This document shows positions 1 to 10,134 of a stretch of 64,000 nucleotides of DNA, one piece after another; position 1 is the stretch's first letter; each line of letters starts with the position of its first letter. The stretch covers positions 26,210,201 to 26,274,200 of the forward strand of contig JAWZYU010000028.1 in the NCBI GenBank assembly GCA_038380435.1, read 5' to 3'. The notes beneath the pieces were generated by a model. It searched no databases. It had not been told where the DNA came from and was given only the letters and a program-made list of their open reading frames with translations. The position numbers and the translations under genes are program-made. This DNA is from Ryuthela nishihirai. Lineage: Eukaryota; Arthropoda; Arachnida; Araneae; Heptathelidae.

Positions 1-585
1 CAAGCAAACAAATTATTATTGTCAGTAATTTCGATTTTAAGCATTTTTTTGTTAGATACCATTTGTTATGGCAGACACATCCTCTAAAAATTTCAAGTGC
101 TAAATAATTCAAAATTCAAATAGTAAACTGTTAAAAGCATGTTAACAGTGGTATGACCAGGAGGGAGATTGGGTTTTAACACCCACCCCATTTGGGGAGT
201 ATATTTTTTTAAACTGTGATATTGTATCATTATCAATGTACAATATCGTGAAGAAAAATTCTTGAAACTTCCAACACCTTCCAACTATACTGGCTATGTC
301 ACTGTTATTTGAAGAGACACACATGTTGTGCTTTTTCATGCTATAGTTGCCAATGTGTGTGTTTCGATAGAGTAACACATCCGAAAGACAATGCTTTAAA
401 CTGAAGCATCACGCAATGATCGAATCAGACTCTTTTCATCTCTTGTGTCATAATATTTCAGTTTCCCAGGAAAATTCTCTGAACAGTATTAAACTGAACA
501 GTATTAACGTGCGCAAAGTTTACTTTGATGCAACCATTGTTTTCGAAAAAGAACACGAATTGTTGCTTCACTCTTCAGTGTATTC
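1..585. other. Non-coding, no recognised feature
   Basis: AT-rich sequence. The open frames are short, start at arbitrary ATGs and match no family I know. The last 11 bases (575-585) are the left target-site duplication of the SINE that follows. Confidence 0.5.
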
Positions 586-970
586 CCTGGGGCGGTGTGG
601 CTCAGTCGGTAGCGCGCCAGGCTCGTAATCTGTAGTTCAAAGGTTCGAGTCCCAGTTGGGTCAGCGTTGAGATTTATCTCCGCAAAATTCCCCGCCCTGC
701 CCACGGTCAGTAGGGGACACCGATGGGCTTGGAAAGGCCGCCGTCCGTCGGATGGGACGTTAAGCCGTGGTCCCGTGTGCGGAAGAGCCATACTCTGTGC
801 ACGTTAAAGAACACGCTGGATGGCCTTGACGGGAGGCTACCATCTGTCTCCCAACAGCTGTTCCAGTGGGTTCCCTCCCCCAACCTTCTCTGAGCCTTCG
901 GGCCCATGTGACCTGGCCATTTAGCCCATGGTGTGCAAAAAAGTGCCGCTCAGAGGTAAAACAACCCAAC
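586..970 (+). mobile_element. SINE family A, full-length tRNA-derived copy
   Basis: The 5' head reads like a tRNA: an A box in TGGCTCAGTCGGTAGCGCGC (597-616) and a B box GGTTCGAGTCC near 642. The anticodon-loop position reads CTCGTAA, close to the elongator tRNA-Met loop CTCATAA. A body of about 300 bp follows, with the landmark CACGTTAAAGAACAC (about 799) and the tail GGTAAAACAACCCAAC. The copy is flanked by an exact 11-bp duplication, TCAGTGTATTC, at 575-585 and 971-981, so its ends are well defined. It has no coding capacity and would depend on a LINE for movement. At least ten other copies or fragments lie in this window. Confidence 0.9.
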
Positions 971-981
971 TCAGTGTATTC

Positions 982-1566
982 TTTGTAGAGATAACTTTCA
1001 CTACTATACTTGGAGTTTTTTATTCATTTATTTTGTTTGGTAGTGGGGGGGGGGGAGACGTTTGAGCAAACTTAAAAATGTTGTTCATCAGGATATTATG
1101 TGACGACTACAGAATGTTTATTTTTCAATTAATAATTTACTTGTAGCAGTTTAAAAATTGGTTTATTTCTTCTGATGGTTAAGAACTATGCATTTTGACT
1201 TTTTTTATCAGATCTTGAAACCACTTTCTAAAATTCCATTATGGACAGTGCCGTACGCACAGGGAGGGAGGCCAGACCATCTGGACCCTCCCGAACTAAA
1301 GTTTTGTATATGAAAGATTATTTACTACCATACAAGAACTTGGTTGTTTGCTTTTACTATTCACTTACTATTTTTTTTTGTTGTTATAAGTAGTACAATA
1401 TTTCGATATTAGAAATTTACCTGAGTCTAGAATACGCACCAGATAAGGTTTTAAATGGATACCACAGTTTATTCACACGTGAAAAGCGATGTATTCAAGG
1501 TTGATAAATATTAAACTCTTTGCCAAAAATTGAAAACTGGTACAAAATTAACTACTCCACATTTCT
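982..1566. other. Non-coding, no recognised feature
   Basis: AT-rich spacer with a run of ten or so G near 1045. I see no exon, tRNA or repeat that I can name. Confidence 0.45.
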
Positions 1567-1574
1567 CTTTAGAA

Positions 1575-2224
1575 CAGCGGTTCCCAAAGTGGAGTCTTTG
1601 GAGGTCCAAGGACTCCACTTTACTCATTCTACATTACCATGGAGGCGAGGTTGGGTCAGTCAGTAGCTCGCTAGGCTCGTAATCTGCAATTCTCAGGTTC
1701 GAATCCCATGTGGGTCAGCGTTGAGATTTACTATGCTAAACCCCTACCCTGTCCATGGTCAGAATGGCTTCATCAATGGGATTGGAAGGGCCGTTGGCCC
1801 TCAGATGGGTCATAAATTCATGGCTCTTGTGCACGTTAAAGAATATTCTGGATGGCCTTGATAGGAGGCTTCCATCTGTCTCCTAACAGTTATCCAGTGG
1901 TCCTCTTCTCTCATCTCTAAGCCCTTGGGGTCCTTGAGATCTCGCTATTTAGCTCATTGTTTGAACTACGTGCCTCTTAGGTAAACCAACCCAACCCACG
2001 AGTCATTCACCATATCCATTTTCATGAATTGGGCATTCCACTGACGATAAATATTAGCAATAAATTATTTAAACTGGTACAATCTTAGCAATTTTGTGAC
2101 CAATAATGTAAGTTAAGTAAATCATATAAAATCAATTGGCGATTAGAAGGCATTTTTTTTAATGAGGTGGTTCCTAAAAGGACACTTAAGGGATAATCGG
2201 CAGTGCACACTTTGAGAACCACTG
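1575..2224. mobile_element. Non-autonomous hAT-like element interrupted by a SINE
   Basis: The left end CAGCGGTTCCCAAAGTG and the right end CACTTTGAGAACCACTG are inverted repeats of the hAT type (CAG...CTG). The flanking octamers CTTTAGAA (1567-1574) and CTATAAAA (2225-2232) agree at 6 of 8 positions, as expected for an old 8-bp hAT target duplication. The interior encodes nothing and holds a SINE at about 1643-1997. Removing the SINE leaves an element of about 300 bp. Confidence 0.7.
1643..1997 (+). mobile_element. SINE family A, diverged copy nested in a hAT element
   Basis: The order of landmarks matches the copy at 586-970: the A-box-like stretch GGTCAGTCAGTAGCTCGC, the B box GGTTCGAATCCC, GTCAGCGTTGAGATT, CACGTTAAAGAATA and the tail GTAAACCAACCCAACCC. 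It carries many substitutions and small deletions, so it is older than the 586, 41378 and 45381 copies. Because it lies inside the hAT ends, it inserted after the hAT element did. Confidence 0.8.
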
Positions 2225-2540
2225 CTATAAAAATTTCCACCAATAGAACTGTTCCCTTAATTAACTAGGCTATTCGATCTTACACCTGAACCCCACAACC
2301 ACTGAGATGAAACTCCTCACACTTCAAAGAAATTCTTAATGTGTCTCCTGACTGTTGTTGCTCTAATAACTATTTTTTTTTTCAGAAATTTTATTTGTTA
2401 ATCTGTCAGTCACAAAGACCCGGTATGTCGTATTAATATGCAGGTTAATGTGAATAAAAAAGTTTTCCATTACTCATTTTTTTGTATGTGAAGTAATAAA
2501 CATGTTCCTGTAAATAGTTCAGTGATAGTATTAGAATTAT

Positions 2541-2803
2541 TGTTTTTTTACCTCTGAGCTGCACTTTTTTTTGCACAAAATGATGTAAATGGCCAGGTCA
2601 CAAGGACCCTAATGTCTCAGAGAGGTTTTGGGGAAGGAGATCCACCAGACAGCTGTTAAGAGACAGATGATAGCTCCCTCCCTCGTCAAGGCTATCCAGT
2701 GTGTTCTCTATCTCTAACGTGCGCAGGGTATGGCTCTTTCCTGCACACGACGCCATGGCTTAATGTCTCATGCGAAGGACTTTTCCAGCCCATCAACTCC
2801 ATA
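2541..2803 (-). mobile_element. SINE family A fragment, tail and body only
   Basis: Read on the plus strand it begins with the reverse complement of the SINE tail (TTTACCTCTGAGCTGCAC), then the GGCCAGGTCACAAGGACC segment, the CTTTAACGTG-like region near 2715, and stops at TCCAGCCCATCAA. The tRNA-like head is absent, so this is a 5'-truncated or deleted copy. Confidence 0.75.
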
Positions 2804-3356
2804 GTTTTATAAACACCTTGATATGTAGTATGTTAAAATCGTTAAATACTTATCGCAGAAGCAATATTTTTGCTTTCATCTTGTCTATAAACCATTGCAA
2901 ATGTTATATTGGGTTAGATGACAGCCATTTCCTGTTAGGTAAATACCCATTCAGTACTTTTACCTACTTCTATATATTTTTGCATGTGAAAACCACACAG
3001 TAGAAACAGTTGGTATAAGTAGCAGGTGGCCGAAGAATTGAAAGGAAGTATACTATATATATACTTATTACTCGAACAAAAGAAAAATGTGATGTTTGCT
3101 CTGTTCACGAGCATCTGGGGCAAGTGACATCAGCTCATTAAAGAGGAGACAGTCGGGAAAAGAATTTCTTTGGTTTACGAGAGATGCGAGCAATAAGTCA
3201 TGGCTCTAGAGTCGCTTGGCCTTCTGCTTCATCTATTTGGTACCTTTGTTATGTAGCAGTGGTAATGAAGGATGATGTGCACTGCTTCAAGTGACAATCA
3301 CCAAACTGATATACCAAAAGACATGCATTCCAATTTGTTAAAATTGTTGAAGTTGA
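2804..3356. other. Non-coding, no recognised feature
   Basis: Low-complexity AT-rich sequence. The short open frames (for example near 2770-3003) begin inside the SINE fragment and show no family resemblance. Confidence 0.4.
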
Positions 3357-3614
3357 GGTAAGGACAGAGGATATTTTCAGAGTTATGGATAAAACTTTGC
3401 TATAGAGTTTTTGACATTATATTACCAAAAGTGTTCGGACATTTGTATTTTGATTGAATGGAAGTCCCTTATAAACTCCTTAACTTTAAAAACATGTTTC
3501 CTACGGAAAAAATGCAGCTGAAAATGAATATCTCACTCAAATTTCTCCATCTCGATTTTTAACAATATTTGATATTGGAAGCGACAAGAGCACTCATTTA
3601 GCAGTAGCGTCGTT
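3357..3614 (+). repeat. Dispersed repeat, copy 1 (second copy at 8028-8283)
   Basis: About 255 bp, from GAGGATATTTTCAGAG to GCAGTAGCGTCG, recurs at 8028-8283 with about 95% identity by eye and small indels. It contains ATTACCAAAAGTGTTCGGAC, which resembles the ends of Tc1-type elements. The unit could be half of a non-autonomous Tc1-like transposon, but no opposite end was found. Confidence 0.7.
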
Positions 3615-3994
3615 GATCATAACAATTTATCTCGAAAGTTAACTAACACAAATAACAATGATATAATTAATTTCTTATCAAAATTAATGTTTTTATTTTT
3701 AAATTGGAGTAATGATTCTTTTAGTTTTTGTTAGTTTAAAAAAACGTTTGGGAGGAGTATATCAACGGCATAATTGTTGAATATTTCCAACTTCAATAAC
3801 TATGAATATGGGTGTGTGGAGGACACATAACTAAATGCTCTCCGTGGGGAAATGATTTTTATATTTCCATTTATTTATTGTAACTGTAATGTTTACTGAA
3901 CATAACATTTTAATGATGGAATATTATGAATTATCGCGTTAAAATTAAATTTTGGGAGTTGAAAAAAATTTTTTGGTCTGTCAGTGTAAACTTT

Positions 3995-4060
3995 CTACTT
4001 GTTATTTCATGAGTTCCATGTCTACAGGACATCCTGTGATTCTTTACTATTGTATCCATA
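3995..4060 (+). repeat. Short repeat related to 5044-5100
   Basis: Contains GAGTTCCATGTCTACAGGAC followed by ATCCTGTGATTCTTTAC. The same order, with mismatches, recurs at 5044-5100. The rest of 3615-4970 is AT-rich and shows nothing else I can name. Confidence 0.5.
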
Positions 4061-4974
4061 TTAGGTGAAAATTTCTTATTTCGTGAAAATTTCGTGTATA
4101 AATGAATAATGCAAATTACTATCAGTTGACCTTGAATATTACGAATAATTTTGCCGTCATTTGGAAACGGATTTCACAGGTAATCAAGCCTAAAGCACCG
4201 TAAAGTTTTATTGTTTTCATTACGTGTTGCGTTTGAACTTCTCTAAAGCCAAAAAACGTTTTGACTCTTTGGGACTTGATATGTTGTTTCTTTTTGAAAG
4301 AAAGAAAAAATAATTGGTGTCGTCAAGAGCTGCAATTTATTCCTTTATGGTGGGTTGCCTATGAGTCAAAAAATCCAAAACAATTAATAAACTCTCATGT
4401 TGGAAAAGATTAAAACCAATTTTTTTTAAAATGGCCAAAATATTTTGTGTTAAATTATGATTCAAATATCTTCCATATATCTGGCACCGTTTCTTAACTT
4501 TTTCTGGTCTGGCAGGTGGCACAATTAACTTATTTTGGAAACTAGTAAATGCTAACAGAGCAGTTTTCTCTACTAATAAACAACACTTTATTTTATCGCC
4601 TTAATTTTAAGTCGTGTTAATTATCCCCAATTAGCCTCTCTGCCTTCTCTCATTTTACATTAGGCTGTCACTGAACAGAATAGCACCAGCAAAAACTTTT
4701 AGGTTCTCATTTCTGTAGGATGGAGGGAGAAGATGGATGGATGGAAGCGGACGGTGGCAGATATTCAGGGTTGGTTGCTAACACTAGAAATGGCTCCGCT
4801 TGCATAATGAAGCTGTGTAATTTGCATGATCTCATCTGGAGTTAGGAATATCTGGCATGCTAGTAAGGAAAATGCACTGAGCACAGGAAAGAAATCAAAT
4901 TTTTAAAACACATCTAATTATTACCATATGCTTCAATTCTATTTTTCACTCCATTAACAGATTGAAACAATAAA

Positions 4975-5100
4975 TTCAATCTGGCCGGTTACTAGGAGAT
5001 GTGGGTTCGAATCCCACTCACGGCAAAGCCAATTTTTTTTCAGCTTATTATTTCATGTGTTCCATGTCTACAGAACATTTCCTGTGATACTTTACCACTA
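4975..5100 (+). mobile_element. Possible 5'-truncated SINE of a third family
   Basis: GTGGGTTCGAATCCCACTC near 4999 is a good tRNA T-arm with B box GGTTCGAATCC, but no A box or acceptor stem partner is visible upstream, so it is not an intact tRNA. It is followed by the repeat shared with 3995-4060. A tRNA-derived head fused to a repeated body suggests a SINE, but two partial copies are thin evidence. Confidence 0.35.
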
Positions 5101-5354
5101 AATAAACATTTTTTCTTTTATATCTTAAGTTCTCTTTCTTGTCATGAAAACAAACTATTTAACATTTTTTTTTATTGTTGAAAAACAAGTGAATTTTGCT
5201 TATTTATGCCTTGTGATAATTGTGATCAACAATCATTAAAGTAAAAATATACTGATTGGTTTATGTACCCCGTTATTTACCTGGAGATTCCTGATATGCT
5301 GTCGTAGCTTCCAGCTTCTGGAAATTTCGCTGCAAACATCGTAGGTGTAATATA

Positions 5355-6521
5355 CCGAAGAGCCAAAACATTATGACCATATCGTCTTTATGCATATCGA
5401 AGTAACTGCAGGTAAACGAGGCACGAGTGAAGGTCATGAAACGGTATAAATAACACGTGATACTGAGCCCTGCTAATCAGTGTTATTCTTGTACTTCAGA
5501 TGTAAAAGGCAGCGGACTTAAAATGATTTTGACAAAAGCCAAATTGTAATGGCCAGGCGACTGGGTCCGAGCATTTCCGAGACGGCAAGGCTTGTGGGGT
5601 GCTCACGGTCAGCCGTGGTTAGTACCTTCAAAAAGTGGTCCGAGGAAGGAAAAATCATGAACCGCTGGCTAGGTGTGGGCCAACCACGGCTCATTGATGC
5701 CACAGGGAGCTACGGTTATCCCGTATGATACGAGCCAACGGAAGGGATACTGGTTGCAACTCGCCCGTAATTTGAATGCTGGTGACGGAAGTAATGTATC
5801 ACAACATACAGTACATCGGACCCTGTTGAAAATGGAGTTGCGCAGTCGCAGGCCGCTCCGAGTGCCCATGCTAACCTCGGTTCACCATCGAAAGTGCCTA
5901 CAAATGGTCACGTGAGCATCAAAAATGGACATAATGATTGGAAGAAGGTCGTCTGGTCCGATGAGTCTCATTTGCTGTTGCACCATGTGGACTGCCTGGT
6001 ATGTGTGCGTCGTTTATCTGGGGAAGTGGTGCCAGGATGCACTGTGGGACGAAAACAAGCCAGCGGAAGAAGTGTAATGCTTTGGGTAATGTTCTGCTGG
6101 GAAACCCTGGGTTCAGTCATTCATGTGCAGGAAACTATGACGTCTACCACCTACCTAAACATAATTGCAGACCAGGTACATCCTTTCACGGCAACGGTAT
6201 ATCCCTCTAGTAGTGCCTCCTTTCAGTAGGATAATGCTTCATGCCATACTGCCCGGATTGTTTGAGAATGATTCACGGAACATGAGGAAGACTTCCAGTT
6301 ATTGCCCTGGCCTCCAAATTCCCCAGTCATCAATCCAATCGAGAATCTGTGGTTTGTGTTGGAACAGCATATCCTATCTGCTGGTAACGTGATGGTACCA
6401 GGTACCACAAGACACCTTTAGAAATCTTGTAGCGTCCATGCCTTGCCGGATAAGAGCTATTTTGGCGGCGCGTGCAGGACCAACATCATATTAGGCAGGT
6501 GGTCATAATGTTTTGGCTCTT
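5355..6521 (+). mobile_element. Tc1/mariner-type DNA transposon, inactive
   Basis: The left end carries GAGCCAAAACATTATGACCA and the right end carries its reverse complement (6500-6519), giving terminal inverted repeats of about 24 bp. Both flanks show TA, the target of this superfamily. The length of 1.17 kb is slightly short for a Tc1 element. The transposase inside is broken. A 5' piece of the same family lies at 7892-8027. Confidence 0.9.
5506..6490 (+). pseudogene. Tc1-family transposase remnant
   Basis: The remnant is spread over all three frames. Residues VSQHTVHRTLLKMELRSRRP (about 5797-5856) fit the second helix-turn-helix of Tc1/Tc3 transposases. VVWSDESHLLLH (about 5949) fits the strand with the first catalytic Asp. 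YLNIIADQVHPF (about 6151) and DNASCHTARIV (about 6230, after an in-frame stop) fit the segment with the second Asp. WPPNSPVINPIENLW (about 6309-6353) holds the third acidic residue in the usual PIENLW context. Frameshifts and several stops make it non-functional. The acidic triad itself is still recognisable, so decay is moderate. Confidence 0.85.
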
Positions 6522-7407
6522 ATATATATATATATAGATCAAGAGAAATTTGATTAAATGACATTTTGTAGCCTGTTTTCCTTTGCTTTTCATGATGCAT
6601 ATAACCTCATCTTTCTGCTTTCTATATCATTATTTTCCTCTATACTTATCGCTAGCAACCTTTCAAGTTATAAATGCTAAAGAAGTAAACGTTGTGATGT
6701 CTATTTATTATAGAAAAGAGGAATAATCCTTCAATATCTCTTATGAGATGTGTGGAGAAGTAGAGAACGAAAACCTTTAATTACCACTCACCTCGGCTGT
6801 TTGCCCTTGACAGAGATATCGTCGATGGAGCTTACGATGTGCTAATGACGTCAAAGTAAGTCAATATTTATTTTATTGATCATGTTTGACAGTTATTTGT
6901 TTAGGTAATGCTACTTATGCAGCTCTCTGGTCAAACGGTATTTCAGTTAATTATAGATTTTAAATTTTCCCTCAAGGATTAAAAACGAAATGAAATTTCC
7001 TTAAAGTTAAATACGAAATGGATTAGAAAAAGGGAAAAACTAATCGTCTTAGGTGCATATGGAATGAACCTTTTAAAACAAAATAAGTTTTGTCATTTTT
7101 CAACTTTTAATAACCATTGATAGGAGATGTACAAAAATGGGAGGTTCGGAATATCCAAAAAGTAATACGCATTTTATTAGTTTTTATTCAATAAGGAGAA
7201 TTTTAAAATTTTCTCTTTAAACTTTTTAATTAATTAACTGTTAAGGAATTTTTCATTTATCTCTTTAAAAGTTGAATGCTAGCAGACAGGATGGATCGAC
7301 GACCAAATGAAAATATCTCATGGTTTGAAAACTGTGTTTTAGGTTTCATTTTATAGAAACGTTGGACATTTGAATATCTCGTTGGCCATTCCCATGTTGT
7401 TGAGTGC
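6522..7407. other. Spacer downstream of the GH18 gene, possible polyadenylation signals
   Basis: AT-rich. A (TA)n run follows the Tc1 element. On the minus strand AATAAA occurs at 7183-7188 and 7173-7178, about 220-235 bases past the stop codon of the GH18 gene, where a 3' UTR would end. In such AT-rich DNA these hexamers are weak evidence. Confidence 0.35.
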
Positions 7408-7650
7408 CTAAAGGGCGCCTTTAAGCAACGGATATTTCACTTTGTAGCACTCCCCTACGAAGTCATCGTGAACGGCAGCGCAGAACATCACTCTTCCCAA
7501 TCCCATCTTCATGGCATACTCCGTCTTTTCGAAAACGGATTTCGGATCTTCGTATGCCAGCCATTCTCTGTAATGATGAGAATACGGCCCCGCATATTTG
7601 TCCTTCTCCGCCCTCCAGTCTTGAAATTTTATCCTCTGACACACCTTAAA
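7408..7650 (-). CDS. GH18 chitinase-like protein, terminal exon
   Basis: This is the last coding exon of a glycoside hydrolase family 18 gene. On the minus strand a strong acceptor (pyrimidine tract ending CTCTGTAG) precedes TTT AAG GTG at 7650, and the frame runs 80 codons to TAG at 7408-7410. The segment FKVCQRIKFQDW matches the family's YYEIC...W stretch. PYSHHYREWLAYEDPKSV matches the PYA...WVGYDD segment, and GLGRVM then DDFVGECYKVKYPLL matches the GLGGVMVWALDLDDF...YPLL ending. The conserved Trp of that last strand, which lines the bottom of the chitin site, appears as Cys (VMFC). The protein ends right after the barrel, with no chitin-binding domain. By family it should be secreted and bind chitin-like glycans. 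Exon and family are secure; activity is doubtful. Confidence 0.85.
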   Translation of the reverse strand, partial: FKVCQRIKFQDWRAEKDKYAGPYSHHYREWLAYEDPKSVFEKTEYAMKMGLGRVMFCAAVHDDFVGECYKVKYPLLKGAL

Positions 7651-7891
7651 CTACAGAGAAAAAAAGTAGATTAATTGAAAATTTAACTTTTAATGAAGCA
7701 TTGAATAATTTGCAAACTCAAGGTAAGAATCTTAGGACTTTTGCATTTGGTGATATAAATTTAGCAAAGGTAAATTTTACTATCAGCTAGTATATTTTAC
7801 AGTTTAAGTCAAATAATACAAAACAGTGTACAATGAGATGCATAGAGTTCACGCTAAATGATAGAGTTAAATTTCAAGTAGTGGATCAGTT

Positions 7892-8027
7892 TTCACGGTC
7901 AGCCGTGGTTAGTACCTTCAAAAAGTGGTCCGAGGAAAGAAAAAACCATGAACCGCCGGCTAGGTGTGGGCCAACCACGGCTCATTGATGCCAGAGGGGA
8001 GCTCATTGATGCCAGAGGGTAAGGAAA
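7892..8027 (+). mobile_element. Tc1 fragment with internal 21-bp duplication
   Basis: CACGGTCAGCCGTGGTTAGT onward repeats 5603-5706 of the Tc1 copy almost exactly. It ends in two tandem copies of a segment containing GCTCATTGATGCCAGAGGG. No Tc1 end is present. It is joined directly to the dispersed repeat at 8028. Confidence 0.8.
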
Positions 8028-8283
8028 GAGGATATTTTCAGAGTTATGGATAAAACTTTGTTATATAGAGTTTTTGACATTATATTACCAAAAGTGTTCG
8101 GACATTTGTATTTTGGTTGAATGGAAGTCCCTTATAAACTCCTTAACTTTAAAAACATGCTTCCTACGGAAAAAATGCAGATGAAAAATGAATATCACTC
8201 AAATTTCTCCAACTCGATTTTTAACAATATTTGATATTGGAAGCGACAAGAGTCTAACTCATTTAGCAGTAGCGTCGAAGAAT
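8028..8283 (+). repeat. Dispersed repeat, copy 2 (first copy at 3357-3614)
   Basis: Same order and sequence as 3357-3614, including AAAAGTGTTCGGACATTTGT and TTTGATATTGGAAGCGACAA. It is fused at its left edge to a Tc1 fragment, an edge not seen at copy 1. Confidence 0.75.
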
Positions 8284-8382
8284 AGATTTGATCAACGCCT
8301 TAGGGAAATTTGATGGACCGCGCAAATGACCTCGATGATATATTAGGTGAAAAATTGAAAAGTCTCTAATTTCACATTACAA

Positions 8383-8713
8383 CAGTGGTTCTCGACCTTT
8401 TATGCTTCACGTACCCTCTGGAAATGTGTATGTAAGTGGCGTACCTCTTGTATAGACTGATGAAATTATAGTTATAGTGTAACAATGGTAATAAAATAAA
8501 ACATATACACACAAACACATTAAAATTTGTATTCATAAATTACTATAAAAATCGATAAACAAAAAATGACATAAACAATTTAACAAATCTTATAAAATTA
8601 TAAACATTTTACTGGGTAATCAGTGAAATGGACTTGTTATGATCTAGCGACTTTTGAGCTCTCACGGCGTACCCGAAAAAATTTTACCGCTTACCCCACG
8701 TTGAGAACCTCTA
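8383..8713 (+). mobile_element. Non-autonomous hAT-like element, first of an inverted pair
   Basis: Starts CAGTGGTTCTCGACC and ends ACGTTGAGAACCTCTA, a hAT-type inverted terminal pair. The interior is AT-rich without coding capacity and is the reverse complement of 8795-9103. The flanks 8375-8382 and 8714-8721 do not form a clear 8-bp duplication. Confidence 0.7.
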
Positions 8714-8794
8714 TTCTAGAGTATAAAATTAGTGTTATATCATCATATTCATTCGAAAGGTAACGAATACAAATTTTCTAAAAATGTTGTAGAG

Positions 8795-9103
8795 TAGGGG
8801 TTCTCAACGTGGGGTACGCGGTAAATTTTTTTGCGGTACACCTAAGAGCTCAAAAGTCTATTACCCAGTAAAATGTTTATAATTTTATAAGATTTGTTAA
8901 ATTGTTTATTTCATTTTTTTGTGTTTATCGATATATGTAATTTATGAATACAAAATTTAATGTGTGTGTATATATATATGCGTGTTTTATTTTATTCCCA
9001 TTGTTATACTCTAACTATAGTTTTATCTATCTATATAAGGGGTACCCCAGTTACTTACACATTTCCAGGGGGTACGGGAAGCATAAAAGGTTGAGAACCA
9101 CTG
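8795..9103 (-). mobile_element. Non-autonomous hAT-like element, second of an inverted pair
   Basis: Starts TAGGGGTTCTCAACGTGGGG and ends GGTTGAGAACCACTG. It is the inverted relative of 8383-8713. The flanking octamers TTGTAGAG and TTTTAGAC agree at 6 of 8 positions, so this copy looks like an independent insertion. Together the two copies can fold into a hairpin of about 300 bp around an 81-base spacer. Confidence 0.75.
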
Positions 9104-9276
9104 TTTTAGACCATTTAAGGCCAAAATCTTTCCCTTGCAAAGAATTTCGCATTACATAATCAATAACCAAGCTAAAAAGAAAAGGAGGCAAAATGCACCC
9201 TTGTCTAACAATGCTAAACTAATCTTTGCAAGACGTACAACCTCTCACACACGACTCTGTGTTATTATAAGAGAGC

Positions 9277-9873
9277 TCACATGACACTAATTAACTTATC
9301 AGGTATTACATATGACCTAACAATCAACCACAAATTATGTCGATCAACAGAGTCAAAAGCCTTTTTGAAATCTATAAAGCTGGCAACCACAGTTTTCTGA
9401 AACAATAAACATTTCTCACGAATCTGCCTATGTGAAAATATTTGATTAATACATCCCCTAACACTTCTGAAACCACACTGTTCATCACGCAGTTGTCTAT
9501 GAACCAAATTCTTAATTCTATTAAGTATAATCATGCAAAGAACTTTACCTGGAACAGAAAGTAAACTAATTCCCCTATAATTATCACAAGAACTGCAATC
9601 ACCTTTTTTAAAAAATGGGACAATGATAGCTCTAGTAAAATCCTTAGGAACAATACCTTTGTCCTAAAAAATATTCAAAATTTCAGTCAGCCATGTGACA
9701 ACACAAATGTTTCCAGCTCTAAGCATTTCAGTGGGGATTTCGTCCACCCATGAGGATTTATGCAGTTTTAATTTAGAGATAGCTAATGCGACTTCGGAAT
9801 GTGATATAGGGCCATCATAAAAATCAGTAATGCATCTATCCTCATTACAAACAATGGGAGTAGAAATAATCAC
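9277..9873 (-). pseudogene. RTE-like reverse transcriptase remnant (copy 1)
   Basis: Two frames carry the reverse-transcriptase core. 9664-9873 reads AISKLKLHKSSWVDEIPTEM, the family's K..G.D.IP.E motif. 9277-9534 reads QCGFRSVRGCINQIF then FIDFKKAFDSVDRHNLW, with the first catalytic Asp in the FIDFKKAFD block. Between them the frame is lost at a stop near 9664. The YADD region lies beyond the 3' truncation. It cannot make an active enzyme. Confidence 0.85.
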
Positions 9874-10134
9874 ATTATTTAGAATATGTCTGAAATGCTC
9901 AGCCTACCTAACCATCACACAATCACCACCTTGCCATATTTATCCCTCAATCCCTGTATACCTGTGTGTTTCTTTCCACACGAAACATCAACAATCTGGT
10001 ACAACCCTCTGCTGTTGTGCTGTCTAACTTCTTCCTCTGCTTTATCAGCCAAGCTATCAAGCCAAATATTCTTATCAGCTTTTAACTGATCCTTTACATG
10101 TTTATTAAGCTCGTTGTAATGCCTTCTGTTAGGA

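Noticed and set aside
586..660. Functional tRNA gene
   Set aside because: The A and B boxes are good, but the sequence continues into a SINE body with target duplications, and the acceptor stem does not close. The same holds for 19831, 45381 and 47525.
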